Part shown: piece after piece, positions 1 to 7,763 of the stretch
How the letters are laid out: each line of letters begins with the position of its first letter
How positions within the stretch are numbered: the stretch's first letter is position 1
Assembly (NCBI GenBank): GCA_012064415.1
Contig: SSNU01002973.1
Span: 1-14,793 of the forward strand
Reading direction: 5' to 3'
Length of the DNA: 14,793 bases
Source: Gyrodactylus bullatarudis
Taxonomy: Eukaryota; Platyhelminthes; Monogenea; Gyrodactylidea; Gyrodactylidae
The notes under the pieces: generated by a model
What the model saw: the letters and a program-made list of their open reading frames with translations, nothing else
Databases searched by the model: none
What the model was told of the DNA's origin: nothing
Made by a program: the position numbers and the translations under genes

Positions 1-29
1 TTCAATCTCATTGGTTGATTGGATACTCG

Positions 30-125
30 AATATTATTGGTCGATGAAATTGGGGCAGAGAGGTATAAATAAAGGATTATAATTTGGTTAGAGTTATCTC
101 GAGGCGTTATCTATGCAACTCACTG
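30..125 (+). promoter_or_regulatory. CCAAT/TATA promoter-like block A
   Basis: Two inverted CCAAT boxes (ATTGG) lie at about 20 and 36, the second within ATTGGTCGAT at 36-45. A TATAAATA follows at 64-71 and a CTCACTG initiator-like sequence near 118-123. This order and spacing fits an RNA polymerase II core promoter. The same ATTGGTCGAT decamer followed by a TATA box occurs at 10038-10090. No convincing open reading frame follows within several hundred bases, so the gene, if any, is not identified. It could be the promoter of a decayed mobile element. Confidence 0.3.
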
Positions 126-180
126 TATTAAATGTTTCTAAAGATCATAATTAATGAAGTTTAATGTTAATTTTTGATTG

Positions 181-528
181 TCAGCACGTTATTCGATAGA
201 ATACAAATTTTAGATGATAATTCCAAATTGAATTCAAATAATAATAATATAAATACTCTTTTAAAGATTTGTTTTAATTTTGGAAAATGTTGAATATATA
301 AATTGTAAATAATATACTTCAAATTATGTTACAAATATTTTGTCTAATATACTTTGATTTTATCAATTCATTCTTTAGATTGTTTAATTCACATTAAGGG
401 AAATTCTTTAGTAATAGTTATACAGTGTTTTTGAATATTACAGATATTTTAACGACTTGTTTTGAGTCATTTTATATAAAGTTTGATCAAACAGTAATAA
501 TAAGACTAGCATGAATAAATTATTACGA
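181..528. other. AT-rich stretch, no gene seen
   Basis: Very A+T-rich sequence with frequent stops in all frames. I see no recognisable protein similarity, RNA gene or long repeat here. Confidence 0.5.
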
Positions 529-1140
529 TTAGGTAAATATTGTTCTTGTGAAAGAGGATGAAAAAGGATTATGCATTGAGGATGTTAATGATACTTGTAT
601 TAAGAATGGATTCCTCATCGATCTGTTTGTCTCTCTCTTCATGCTTTCATGTGTTATCACCACACCAATGAGAGCAGAGGAGTGTCTAAGCTCTGTGAAG
701 AATTCATCTAATGTCCGAATGCCAGGTGGTGTGATTTTCTTCTTTTTTGTTGCTGGAGAAACCGACAAATTCCTTTTCCGTGATATGGAGGGGGCTTGCA
801 ATTCTGGCTGGGATTAAAATCTCTCGCGTTCATCATTGCTCTTAGGGTTGTGGGATTGCCAAGGGGATTGGGACTATAAGATATTTCTTCGATGTGGGCT
901 TCACAACTAGAAGGAGAGTCATTAATAATGAATCATTATCAACTAATGTTGAGGTTTGTGTTACGTTCAATATAGTTTCTGGGCCATCGTTGTCTGATTC
1001 ACTTATCAGGTATTTTTGAGTTGAAGTACAAATTGGCTCGTTTTCGGCAGGTGGATTATCAACTGATGTTGAAATTGGATGTGCATTGACCGAAGTCCAT
1101 GGTTATAATGTGATGGAATATTCTGGTAGGTAAATTAGGT
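529..1140 (-). pseudogene. Unrecognised decayed coding remnant with basic/TLDEFF tail
   Basis: Read on the minus strand, 529-801 is open for 90 codons, containing KKKKITPPGIRTLDEFF. In the other two frames 820-1140 gives protein-like, acidic Ser/Thr-rich sequence such as STSVDNPPAENEP and SESDNDGPETILN, separated by frameshifts. The frame changes and an in-frame TAA upstream suggest a broken gene rather than an intact one. I do not recognise a family. A basic run followed by TLD-aromatic resembles the tail of the Penelope-like element at 4410 (KRGRKRKS...QPTLDRYV), and ST-x-VDN repeats recall EKSTVIDN in that tail, so a distant PLE C-terminus is one possibility. A plus-strand frame over 548-817 is open as well and is probably a shadow. 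Confidence 0.3.
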
Positions 1141-1297
1141 ATTTTGAATTGTTTGGGAAGTATTGCCGAGCTTCTTCGAAAATATTTTCTGATTCTAATC
1201 AACTATTCATCAAGAGGATTTAGAAGACGAGTGAATATTTAGTTATAAAGCTTATATTTCATCGGTTCTCATCAGACTATTACACCGGCTAGATATA

Positions 1298-1513
1298 TAG
1301 TGGCCGAGAAAACAAAAGTATTCAGTCTAAATTTTTATTAACTTCTTCATATGAACTCTTAATAAAAGAACCTATACATCATTCGATAGAGAAAAAAAAG
1401 TTCTATCTGTGTATGAAACTAGTGGTTTTATTTAACTCATTCATAGTCTTTTAAATTCCGTTTTACTAGTTTCCATTGGATTTTAAAACAACAAATCAAA
1501 AGTATCCATTTTA
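1298..1513 (+). repeat. Left TIR of the Tc1-like element
   Basis: About 216 bases matching, with substitutions and small indels, the reverse complement of 4213-4313 joined to 2120-2236. The outer end is TATATAGTGG. The length is that of the long-TIR (IR/DR type) Tc1-like transposons. Confidence 0.8.
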
Positions 1514-1618
1514 CAGCTAATATTCTGTCGTCCAAAATAATTTATCAATACGAAGATTATTTGCAATATTCTCTTTTAGCTCTTTTTTGATAAAAATCGA
1601 AAAACAACTGCTGAAAAA

Positions 1619-2121
1619 ATGTCAACTACTGTTCTTAAGTCGAAATACTCGAAGTTGAGTACAGAGGACAAAATTCTTGCTCTAAACTTGCCAAATAACG
1701 GTATGAGCATGTGACAGGCTTCCAAGAAAATTGGATGTACCCATCGCTCAATATGCTTATTACTCGATCTGAAATCCGCCAGAAAAATAAGAAAATACAA
1801 GGTCAGAAGATTTCAATATCTAATCTAATACAAGGGAAAAAATAAAATTTCTTGCCACTAAGAAAAGATTTTCTGCCTCGCAAATAAAATCTGAGCTCAA
1901 TTCGTCAATTCCCGGATTTAAACCCAATCGAGAACATTTGGGGAATTTTAACTCGAAAAGTTTATGCGAAAGGGAAAATATTTCTGAATAAGAAAGATTC
2001 GACAGAAACCATTATTAAGAAATGGAATTCTATAGACAAAGATATAGTTGAAGGTCATTACTATTCCATGCTTAAAATATGTCTGAGTGTTGTTAAAAAC
2101 AACGAAGATTTTACAAAGTAA
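1619..2121 (+). pseudogene. Tc1-like transposase, internally deleted
   Basis: The family cuts and pastes DNA using paired N-terminal helix-turn-helix domains and a DDE catalytic domain. From ATG at 1619 the first 66 codons read as a Tc1-type DNA-binding domain (KLSTEDKILALNL, then QASKKIGCTHRSI), interrupted by an in-frame TGA after NNGMSM. A second helix-turn-helix-like piece (ATKKRFSASQIKSEL) lies near 1850-1905. It is followed directly, in another frame, by the family's hallmark PDLNPIENIWG near 1913-1945 and the usual C-terminus, ending at TAA 2119-2121. The segment carrying the first two catalytic aspartates is missing, so the protein is dead. The stop codon abuts the right TIR, as in intact Tc1 elements. 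Confidence 0.85.
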
Positions 2122-2236
2122 GAATGGATACTTTTGATTTGTCTTTTTTTAATTCGATGGAAACTAGTAAATCGGGATTTTAAAGGCTATGAATGAAATA
2201 AAATTACAACTAAGTTTATATTCAGATACAAAATTT
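2120..2236 (-). repeat. Inner part of the split right Tc1 TIR
   Basis: The reverse complement matches about 1400-1513 of the left TIR, including CATTCATAG, TTTACTAGTTTCCAT and ATCAAAAGTATCCATT. It stops exactly where the Merlin TIR begins. Confidence 0.8.
2229..2236. repeat. Left target-site duplication of Merlin (CAAAATTT)
   Basis: CAAAATTT precedes the left Merlin TIR, and CAAAAATTT (4213-4221) follows the right one. They differ by one A in a homopolymer. Merlin elements create 8-9 bp target duplications, so the size fits. Confidence 0.6.
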
Positions 2237-2553
2237 GGTAATGGAGTAGATTAAGTGTAGAAAAATTTTCCCTGCCCCAAAATTTTTCTAAGTTCAAAAT
2301 GGTGCGTCTTGCGTACCTATTTGTATGTCAGTCACACATTCCTTCTCTATCCCTCTTTGTTTGATGATGTAAGCCCCTTATTATTATTAACCCTAAGAAA
2401 TGAGTAAAAACACCATTTTCAAATCTAAATATCTTTGGTTAGAAGAAAGATATTTGAACATTTTAAAATGCAATCAGTATTAGAAAATTATGCTCTTTAA
2501 GATGATCCAAGTTTCAAAATTTTATGTTGAATAATAAGCGAGATAGAATATGA
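2237..2553 (+). repeat. Left Merlin TIR, 317 bp
   Basis: Reads GGTAATGGAGTAG at the outer end and ends at TAGAATATGA. It is the reverse complement of 3896-4212 without gaps and with about one mismatch seen by eye. Confidence 0.9.
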
Positions 2554-2612
2554 ACATAATATTGAAAATAGAATATTATATTTTCCAAAATTTACAAGCA
2601 TCTAACAGTTCT

Positions 2613-3423
2613 TCAAACTTTTGGATATGCTTGAACTGGCCTTGAGGATTTATGAATGTTTTCCCGTAAGCCTCTCCAAGTTCTCTCAATATTATTCGTG
2701 TGAATATTTCGATTTCTTGGGTTCAAAAATCCCCGTCGATGACACACAGTTTCATGGTTATATCCTAAACGATCTTATCCTCTATAACCTCTCCATTCAT
2801 CTGTTATAACTCTTGTACCTTGCACAACATTCTCTTGAATAAAACGATGCAGAACTCTTCGTGTTCTTTCTGGGATAATTTTGAACTTGCACACTTTATT
2901 GCTTCTGCAAAAGGCACCAACAACCCAAAATCTTTGATTCCTTAAATACCGTCCACGATTATACTTTCGCTTGAATAGATGCATTTCATCTATCTCCACA
3001 GTTTCATGTTGGCCACCTATCATACCGATATCTGGCGTATTACAAGATAGTTTTTTTAGTGACATTTACCATTTCTGCACGATTTTCTGCTGTCAACTTG
3101 GTGCCATAGAGATACATTAACTTTATAACAGAACTGATTGGAATTCTGGCATCTGTAAAATTAAATTAAATCAAAACATCTTCGGTTGTTTTAGCATTTA
3201 ATCGCTAAAACTTACGGTGAAATATCGTGTTAACAAATATAGATCTTCTTTTATTGCAGCGATAATTCACACAGACAAGAGTACAATCTCCATCATCTGT
3301 TAGATTTGGAGCCATCAGTCCTTGGCATTGACATTCTCTGGTACTATAGTCAATAAGCTCATGTTCGATAGCGAAATGAATGGCTTGTTTTTTGTCAAGA
3401 ACAACGTCATCAAGAATAAACAT
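2613..3423 (-). pseudogene. Merlin transposase pseudogene with one intron
   Basis: This is a cut-and-paste DDE transposase (DDE_Tnp_IS1595 type). The first ATG of exon 1 is at 3421-3423. Exon 1 encodes a Cys-rich zinc-ribbon-like region (ECQCQGL, then CVNYRCNKRRSIF) ending FVNTIFH. A 63-bp intron at 3153-3215 has donor GTAAGT and acceptor TTTTACAG. Exon 2 starts ARIPISSVIKLMYLYG and shifts frame by one base in an A-run near 3057-3065. It continues with the catalytic motifs VEIDEMH (first Asp at 2988-2990) and VITDEWRGY (second Asp at 2799-2801). After an in-frame TAA at 2775-2777 the same frame gives HTNNIERTW, with the catalytic Glu at 2685-2687, and ends at TGA 2613-2615. All three DDE residues are present, so the damage is recent. 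Confidence 0.85.
3153..3215 (-). other. Predicted 63-bp intron in the Merlin transposase
   Basis: The minus strand reads CACC|GTAAGT at the donor and an AT-rich tract ending TTTTACAG| at the acceptor. Removing it joins TIFH to ARIPISSV, a normal transition from zinc ribbon to linker in the family. Read without splicing, the frame stops soon after the donor (codons RKF then TAG). Confidence 0.7.
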
Positions 3424-3640
3424 CAAGTGATGCAATTAAGGTGACTAAATATATTATGAGCTACCAGAACTCAGCCAATAGAAGTTAATCAAACGGTTCC
3501 TGATCCCCTACAGAGATTAAAAGGTGTAACTAAGCCGCCTTAAGTTTTGACATTTAGTGATTCACTATAAAACTGATAACTTGATTTCCCGCAGAGCAAA
3601 AAAGAAGCTAGTTACTGAGCATTATTCAGTGAGGAGAAAA

Positions 3641-3800
3641 CCTGTTACTAGGATCGAACAAAAAATAAGTTTTAGTTTCTGAATGTAAATGGACTTCTGT
3701 GGGGGACTTTTTACTAGGATTGAATAAAAACAAAGTTATCATTTGTTTCTGAAACTGAATGAGCTTCTGGGGGGAATACTTGTTACTAGGACCAAATAAC
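3641..3800. repeat. Imperfect tandem repeat, about 2.3 units of 66-72 bp, inside Merlin
   Basis: GTTACTAGGA(T/C)CGAA-like starts occur at 3644, 3710 and 3782. Each of the first two is followed by an A-rich tract, TTTCTGAA, GA/GGCTTCTG and a run of five to six G. The third unit is cut short. It lies between the transposase start and the right TIR, where an upstream regulatory or subterminal region would be. Confidence 0.7.
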
Positions 3801-3895
3801 TACTTATGTATGTAACTTTTGTTTTTAATAAAGATATGTGAAACTTTTTACTCGAGTAAATCAAGATTATAGCAGGTCGTATAATTATTATTTGA

Positions 3896-4212
3896 TCATA
3901 CTCTATCTCGCTTATTATTCAACATAAAATTTTGAAACTTGGATCATCTTAAAGAGCATAATTTTCTAATACTGATTGCATTTTAAAATGTTCAAATATC
4001 TTTCTTCTAACCAAAGATATTTAGATTTGAAAATGGTGTTTTTACTCATTTCTTAGGGTTAATAATAATAAGGGGCTTACATCATCAAACAAAGAGGGAT
4101 AGAGAAGGAATGTGTGACTGACATACAAATAGGTACGCAAGACGCACCATTTTGAACTTAGAAAAATTTTGGGGCAGGGAAAATTTTTCTACACTTAATC
4201 TACTCCATTACC
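3896..4212 (-). repeat. Right Merlin TIR, 317 bp
   Basis: Inverted copy of 2237-2553, ending CTACTCCATTACC at the outer edge. The adjoining CAAAAATTT at 4213-4221 is the right target duplication. Confidence 0.9.
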
Positions 4213-4313
4213 CAAAAATTTTTTCCATCGGAAAATGTATAGTTTATTTTATTAGAAGTTCATCTATAGTTAAAAATAATTTAGACTGAATACTTTTTTT
4301 GGGTGACCACTAT
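4213..4313 (-). repeat. Outer part of the split right Tc1 TIR
   Basis: The reverse complement matches about 1298-1400 of the left TIR: AGTGG at the edge, then AGTATTCAGTCTAAAT, GAACT and CTATACAT. It completes the TIR interrupted at 2236. Confidence 0.8.
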
Positions 4314-4409
4314 ATATAGCAAAATGTTTACAAATCGAAATCCTCTGATTAGTTCTTTTAAGTTGGAGTATTGAGGGAAAGGGTCAGGGTTAATGGCCTG
4401 TATCCATGA

Positions 4410-5280
4410 TCATTGCTTTCTTTTTACGTATCTGTCCAATGTTGGTTGCCCACTCAGACTTTTACGTTTTCTTCCTCTTTTACAATTTGCAGGTGCAGCC
4501 TTTTTCAAATTTCCGATACTGCTAATTATAGGTTGGAACTAATTCGATTATCAATTACCGTTGACTTTTCTGTATTTGCACTTTCATTCTCAATCATAAT
4601 TGTTGTTGGGGCAGAAGATTGGAGTTGATCATAATGAGACGTAGTTTCAACTACTTGCTCTTTGGGTTCAATTATTACTCCGACTTCATTTCCATTTTGT
4701 TTCTGAGTTGAACTAGCAATAGAAAAATCTTTAAGTAGCATTGCCGCTCTTTCAAGCTTACTTTTGTTTGTAAATCGACTTTTACCTGTAAGTCCTAGCT
4801 TGGTTGCAAGAATCTTCTGTTTGCATAAGACTGGATTCAATTTCTTAATGAAGTGGGCCTCAGCTTTGTCCAAGGAATCTACTTTCATCTTTCGCGGGTC
4901 ACTAGGGTTTGCTTGAAATAGGATGCTGAAGTTGGTCACATGATGTGACTCACATCAGCCATGTGATTTGTATCACGAAGGTGTTCTTAGAAAGCAGAAC
5001 CTTTGTTATCTGGGCTCTGCTCTCTGTTCTTTGATTCTTACCTTTACTGGTCTCACTGTTTAGCTCACATACGTCGATCCACATTTACACTTGAACAAAT
5101 ATATAATGCCTTTCTTCTCAAGCCATGGAACAGGATCCTTGTTGAGATCAGGTATAAGCTTAGTTGTTAGTATATGTAGTTTGTGGCCTGGGAATGCTCT
5201 CTTAGTTATTTCAAAGAGCTTGTTGTTTAATATTTGGTGAGCTGCATCCCCTTTGAAGGGAACTCTTAAGTAAATCGGGT
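4410..5280 (-). pseudogene. PLE 1 GIY-YIG endonuclease and basic C-terminal tail
   Basis: In PLEs the GIY-YIG domain nicks target DNA. The linker IYLRVPFKGDAAHQIL and LIPDLNKDPVPWLEKKG lead into GIIYLFKCKCGSTYVS (5063-5110), the GIY...YIG core, followed at once by a TAA (5060-5062). Shifted frames continue with HLRDTNHMADVSH. An open stretch from 4939 holds NFSILFQANPSDP and KAEAHFIKKLNPVL, which supplies the catalytic Glu. A long tail follows: KSRFTNKSKLERA, Gln/Ser-rich sequence, EKSTVIDNRISSNL. After a frameshift it ends KRGRKRKSLSGQPTLDRYV and KRKQ, with TGA at 4410-4412. KRGRKRK looks like a nuclear localisation signal, and QPTLDRYV is PIP-box-like (inference). Confidence 0.8.
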
Positions 5281-5312
5281 GAGTTCCTCAATCTCTTATT
5301 CAGCTTTTACTT

Positions 5313-6360
5313 TTAGATTTGAGTTTTTATCAATAAATGCTTCTGGATTAATAATTCTGTCAGTAGCTGTTTATCTTCTTTCTTGTAAACTTCTGAAGTT
5401 AATCTTTCTATTTTCATATACTCATTTCTCACAAGACTCTTCTTCTGACACACAGGACTGAAACTTAGAAAAGGCATAAACTGCGTTGGCACCGACTTCT
5501 TCCTAAGCAGTTTCATTAGACTTTTTTAAGGACATCTCATGTTCGTCTTCCTTTGTGAATACGATACTGTGATGCATTGAATTCAGTATTTTAGAGTCGA
5601 TTCGACATCGATTGCTTTCCTCTAGGACAAGAAAGGTGTCATCAAGGTAACGTGCGTACAGACGAGCTTCACTGATTAGGTCATTCATTTGACAACTTCC
5701 AAGAGAGGCAAAAACCAGATCCGCGAGGAGGGGCCCTATAGGACTTCCCATTGCCACACTATCTATTTGCTTGAAGTAATAGTATGCAAATTTTAAGTCA
5801 ATATTTTGTACCGTCATTAAAATTAATTCTGATACAACCTCTGAAGAAACACTGCAAATAGAGGGAAATTCATTAAGCTTGTTACATATAAACTTAAGTG
5901 TTTCTCTCAGTGGGACATTTGAAAATAGAAAGCTAACATGGAACGACACCATTTTTGTTGACTGAAAATTGAAATTCCTCAGTTTATCGACAGATTCGGC
6001 TGAATTCTTAACTGAATATTTACAAAGTTCATTCAAAGGAGTCAAGATTTCTCTTAGCCATTTCACCATTTTGTGCTGCGGGGTTGCTGACATATCGAGC
6101 TATACTTCAAATCTTTTTTTATATCTTTGTGAACCTTTGGAAGTAGATACAATCTCCTAATTTCATTGGACGTAGGCATTATCGTTTGTGCTAAGGTATC
6201 ATCAATATATCCTCTATCCTGAAGGCTCTCAATCTTCCAAGAGGAGCAACTTTCCTTTCTGAATGTAATCGTTCTTTGACACCACCGCAATCCCTGTACC
6301 TTTGTCCAGATGTCATAACAGGACATCAGGTTTTTTCCTCAATTCACTAAGAGCTTGAAA
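5313..6360 (-). pseudogene. PLE 1 reverse transcriptase region
   Basis: The RT copies element RNA into DNA at a nick, which in Penelope-like elements is made by their own endonuclease. The N-terminal portion (6360 down to about 6110) reads ALSELRKKPDVLL*HLDKG and RLYLLPKVHKD, with stops and frame changes. A 196-codon open stretch from ATG 6093 to 5503 starts SATPQHKMVKWLREIL and contains KMVSFHVSFLFSNVPL (palm motif A region; the usual Asp after SF is His here). It continues with DSVAMGSPIGPLLADLVF and the catalytic YLDD at 5638-5649, then FTKEDEHEMSL. A frameshift and apparent small deletion lead to 5313-5516 (FLSFSPVCQKKSLV), matching the post-palm region. The Asp-to-His change would itself be expected to inactivate catalysis. 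Confidence 0.85.
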
Positions 6361-7257
6361 ATGGCTTTTCGTAAGAGAAGAAAATTAAATTCTCTTTTGC
6401 TTAAACTGCTGCTCGTCACTGTATTGAATCGGTATTTTGAATTGATTTACACGAATAGTTCTTTTAAACAAGTTATAATGTTACTATTCAAAAATAAGCT
6501 CATAATTGTTTTTTATCTCATGAGTGGCAAAGGAATCCGTGTTGAAATTTTTAGTTTAAAAATTAACCATTGTGCGAACGATTCCTTCATAAAACTTTAG
6601 ATTTTCCAATTTCTTTCTCAATTCTTAACATATTTATTCACGGAAAAAAATAAAATCTCTTATAATAAAACATCTTCTTGGTAAGAATATTGTTTCTGCT
6701 TTTGGGATTTCCATCAATAATATCTAAGCACTCATCAAGTTTCGTAAAGTATGCTTATGCATATCAAGTATGAAATGAAAATTTTATTGAAAAATACATA
6801 TGTTCTCATTTACAATTATCATTTTCAAATAGAAATATTATTGAAATATAATTTTTTGTAAAAAAATAAAATTTAATTAGAATTCTATGTTTAAAAAAGA
6901 AATAAATGAATCTTGTGAGACTTGATGAATTATAAATTTCAAAGAGTTGATGCATTCATCCAAACAAGTATCATCAGATATTTATGGCGGGACGTTAGCT
7001 GCCTTATTTCCTAAATTAATATTAATATTTATAGATTGACGAAGAAAAAATCAATCATATCAGTTAACTGGTAGGAATTTTATAAACAGAATTCATTAAA
7101 TTAATATTATTTAGAAACCAATAGCAGTAATATTATTTAGAATAATTTAATGGTAAGACTGGAGCAAACCTCACAACTTTCCGTCCGGGTAGAGGGGAAT
7201 ATACCGTATATGCATGTATATGCGGAGGTATATATGCGCGATAAATTATTGATATTT
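6361..7257. other. AT-rich stretch, no gene recognised
   Basis: About 900 bases of highly A+T-rich sequence. An open plus-strand frame at 6355-6600 has no recognisable similarity. A 15-bp direct repeat TAATATTATTTAGAA occurs at 7102-7116 and 7128-7142. TATATGCATGTATATGCG lies near 7207-7225. I see no TIRs, RNA genes or coding similarity. Confidence 0.45.
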
Positions 7258-7500
7258 TCATTCCTGAAATAAAATTGAAAAATTTTTGAACTTTGTGTAA
7301 AATATAGAATTGAAATATAGGGAATGCCTTGATCTACATCTTAAACACTCGTGTACCCAGGTTTTGCGATTCTTAGGAACCATAGTTCCATCACACCTTG
7401 TACAGGTTATAGGGCCATAATTTAAAAGAGAATATCTTTTAGCAAACTCGAACGCGTCGTCATCAGATTGAATCTTCAGTTGATCAATAATTCTAAGTGG
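7258..7500 (-). pseudogene. Second Merlin/IS1595-type transposase, zinc-ribbon exon remnant
   Basis: The minus-strand frame running down from 7500 reads IIDQLKIQSDDDAFEFAKR, then YGPITCTRCDGTMVPKN, TWVHECLRCRSRHSLYF and NSIFYTKF, before a TGA at 7258-7260. The two CxxC pairs (CTRC and CLRC, 17 residues apart) followed by RSRHS...SIF match the N-terminal zinc ribbon of IS1595/ISXO2-type transposases. An acceptor-like AATGCTTAG lies just upstream at about 7501-7509. The DDE domain is not found downstream, so this is a truncated copy. It is clearly different in sequence from the Merlin at 2613-3423. Confidence 0.65.
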
Positions 7501-7564
7501 CTAAGCATTGAAATTATTTATTATTATTATAAACCTATAACATTGTTGAGATATTAAATTATTA

Positions 7565-7659
7565 AATTAAAATTTTAACGAAAGAGTTACATTTAGAGAG
7601 ATATGTACATTTTGCCAGGTCTCGTCAGTCTCAATTCCTGGTTCAATATTTAATAAAAT
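7565..7659 (-). repeat. 95-bp dispersed repeat A, PLE 2 3' flank, hammerhead-like core
   Basis: Nearly identical to 9562-9657 apart from a short substitution (ATGTACAT here, an ATGTTTTGT-like segment there). It lies about 100 bases downstream of the PLE 2 endonuclease stop, where PLEs carry their 3' pseudo-LTR. On the minus strand it contains TTGAGA-CTGACGA...GGCAAAA-TGTACA-TATCTCTC. That resembles a minimal hammerhead ribozyme: the CTGANGA core, GAGA/TCTC stem I and a palindromic stem III. The usual GAAA after stem II is altered and stem II is poor, so activity is doubtful. Confidence 0.55.
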
Positions 7660-7763
7660 AGTTATAATGAATTGCAATGAATGAAAATAGTGTTCTCTTG
7701 TGTAATACCAGTTGATGAAAAACCAAAAAACTTTTCCAGTGGGTAGAAAAGAAAAATTAAAAA

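Larger units (their letters stand above)
2237..4212 (-). mobile_element. Merlin-family DNA transposon (IS1595/ISXO2-like)
   Basis: A 1976-bp element bounded by 317-bp TIRs beginning GGTAATGGAGTAG, with an 8-9 bp flanking duplication. It encodes, on the minus strand, a transposase of the IS1595/ISXO2 type that defines eukaryotic Merlin elements. The TIRs differ at only about one position near their inner end (TAGAATATG versus TAGAGTATG), indicating recent insertion or recent homogenisation. The transposase is nevertheless broken by a frameshift and a stop codon. It lies inside the right TIR of an older Tc1-like element, so it is the younger of the two. Confidence 0.88.
1298..4313 (+). mobile_element. 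Tc1-like DNA transposon, split by a Merlin insertion
   Basis: Long TIRs flank a Tc1-type transposase remnant. The left TIR is about 1298-1513. The right TIR is found in two pieces, 2120-2236 and 4213-4313, separated by the Merlin element. Both ends read inward as AGTGG followed by AGTATTCAGTCTAAAT, with TATATA at the outer edge consistent with insertion at TA. The inner ends share ACTAGTTTCCAT and ATCAAAAGTATCCATT. Subtracting the 1976-bp insert and its target duplication leaves about 1.0 kb, shorter than the roughly 1.6 kb usual for Tc1-like elements. This agrees with the internal deletion seen in the transposase. The two TIRs differ at many positions, so this is an old copy. Confidence 0.85.
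4410..6360 (-). mobile_element. Penelope-like retroelement 1 (PLE 1), decayed
   Basis: Read on the minus strand in order: N-terminal PLE RT region (ALSELRKKPDVLL, DKGTGIAVVSKNDYIQKGK), RT core with YLDD, thumb/linker region, GIY-YIG endonuclease and a basic tail. This is the domain order of endonuclease-bearing Penelope-like elements. Several frameshifts and stops separate the blocks, so the copy is inactive. No pseudo-LTR or other terminal structure was recognised around it. Confidence 0.85.

Noticed and set aside
548..817. Plus-strand 89-codon frame with a signal-peptide-like hydrophobic segment
   Set aside because: It overlaps the minus-strand frame with the basic/TLDEFF motif, has no recognisable similarity, and its hydrophobic run largely mirrors antisense codons.
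1576..1800. Minus-strand 74-codon frame
   Set aside because: Antisense shadow of the Tc1 transposase N-terminal domain, which has clear family motifs on the plus strand.
2621..2809. Plus-strand 62-codon frame
   Set aside because: Antisense to the end of the Merlin catalytic domain (HTNNIERTW region).
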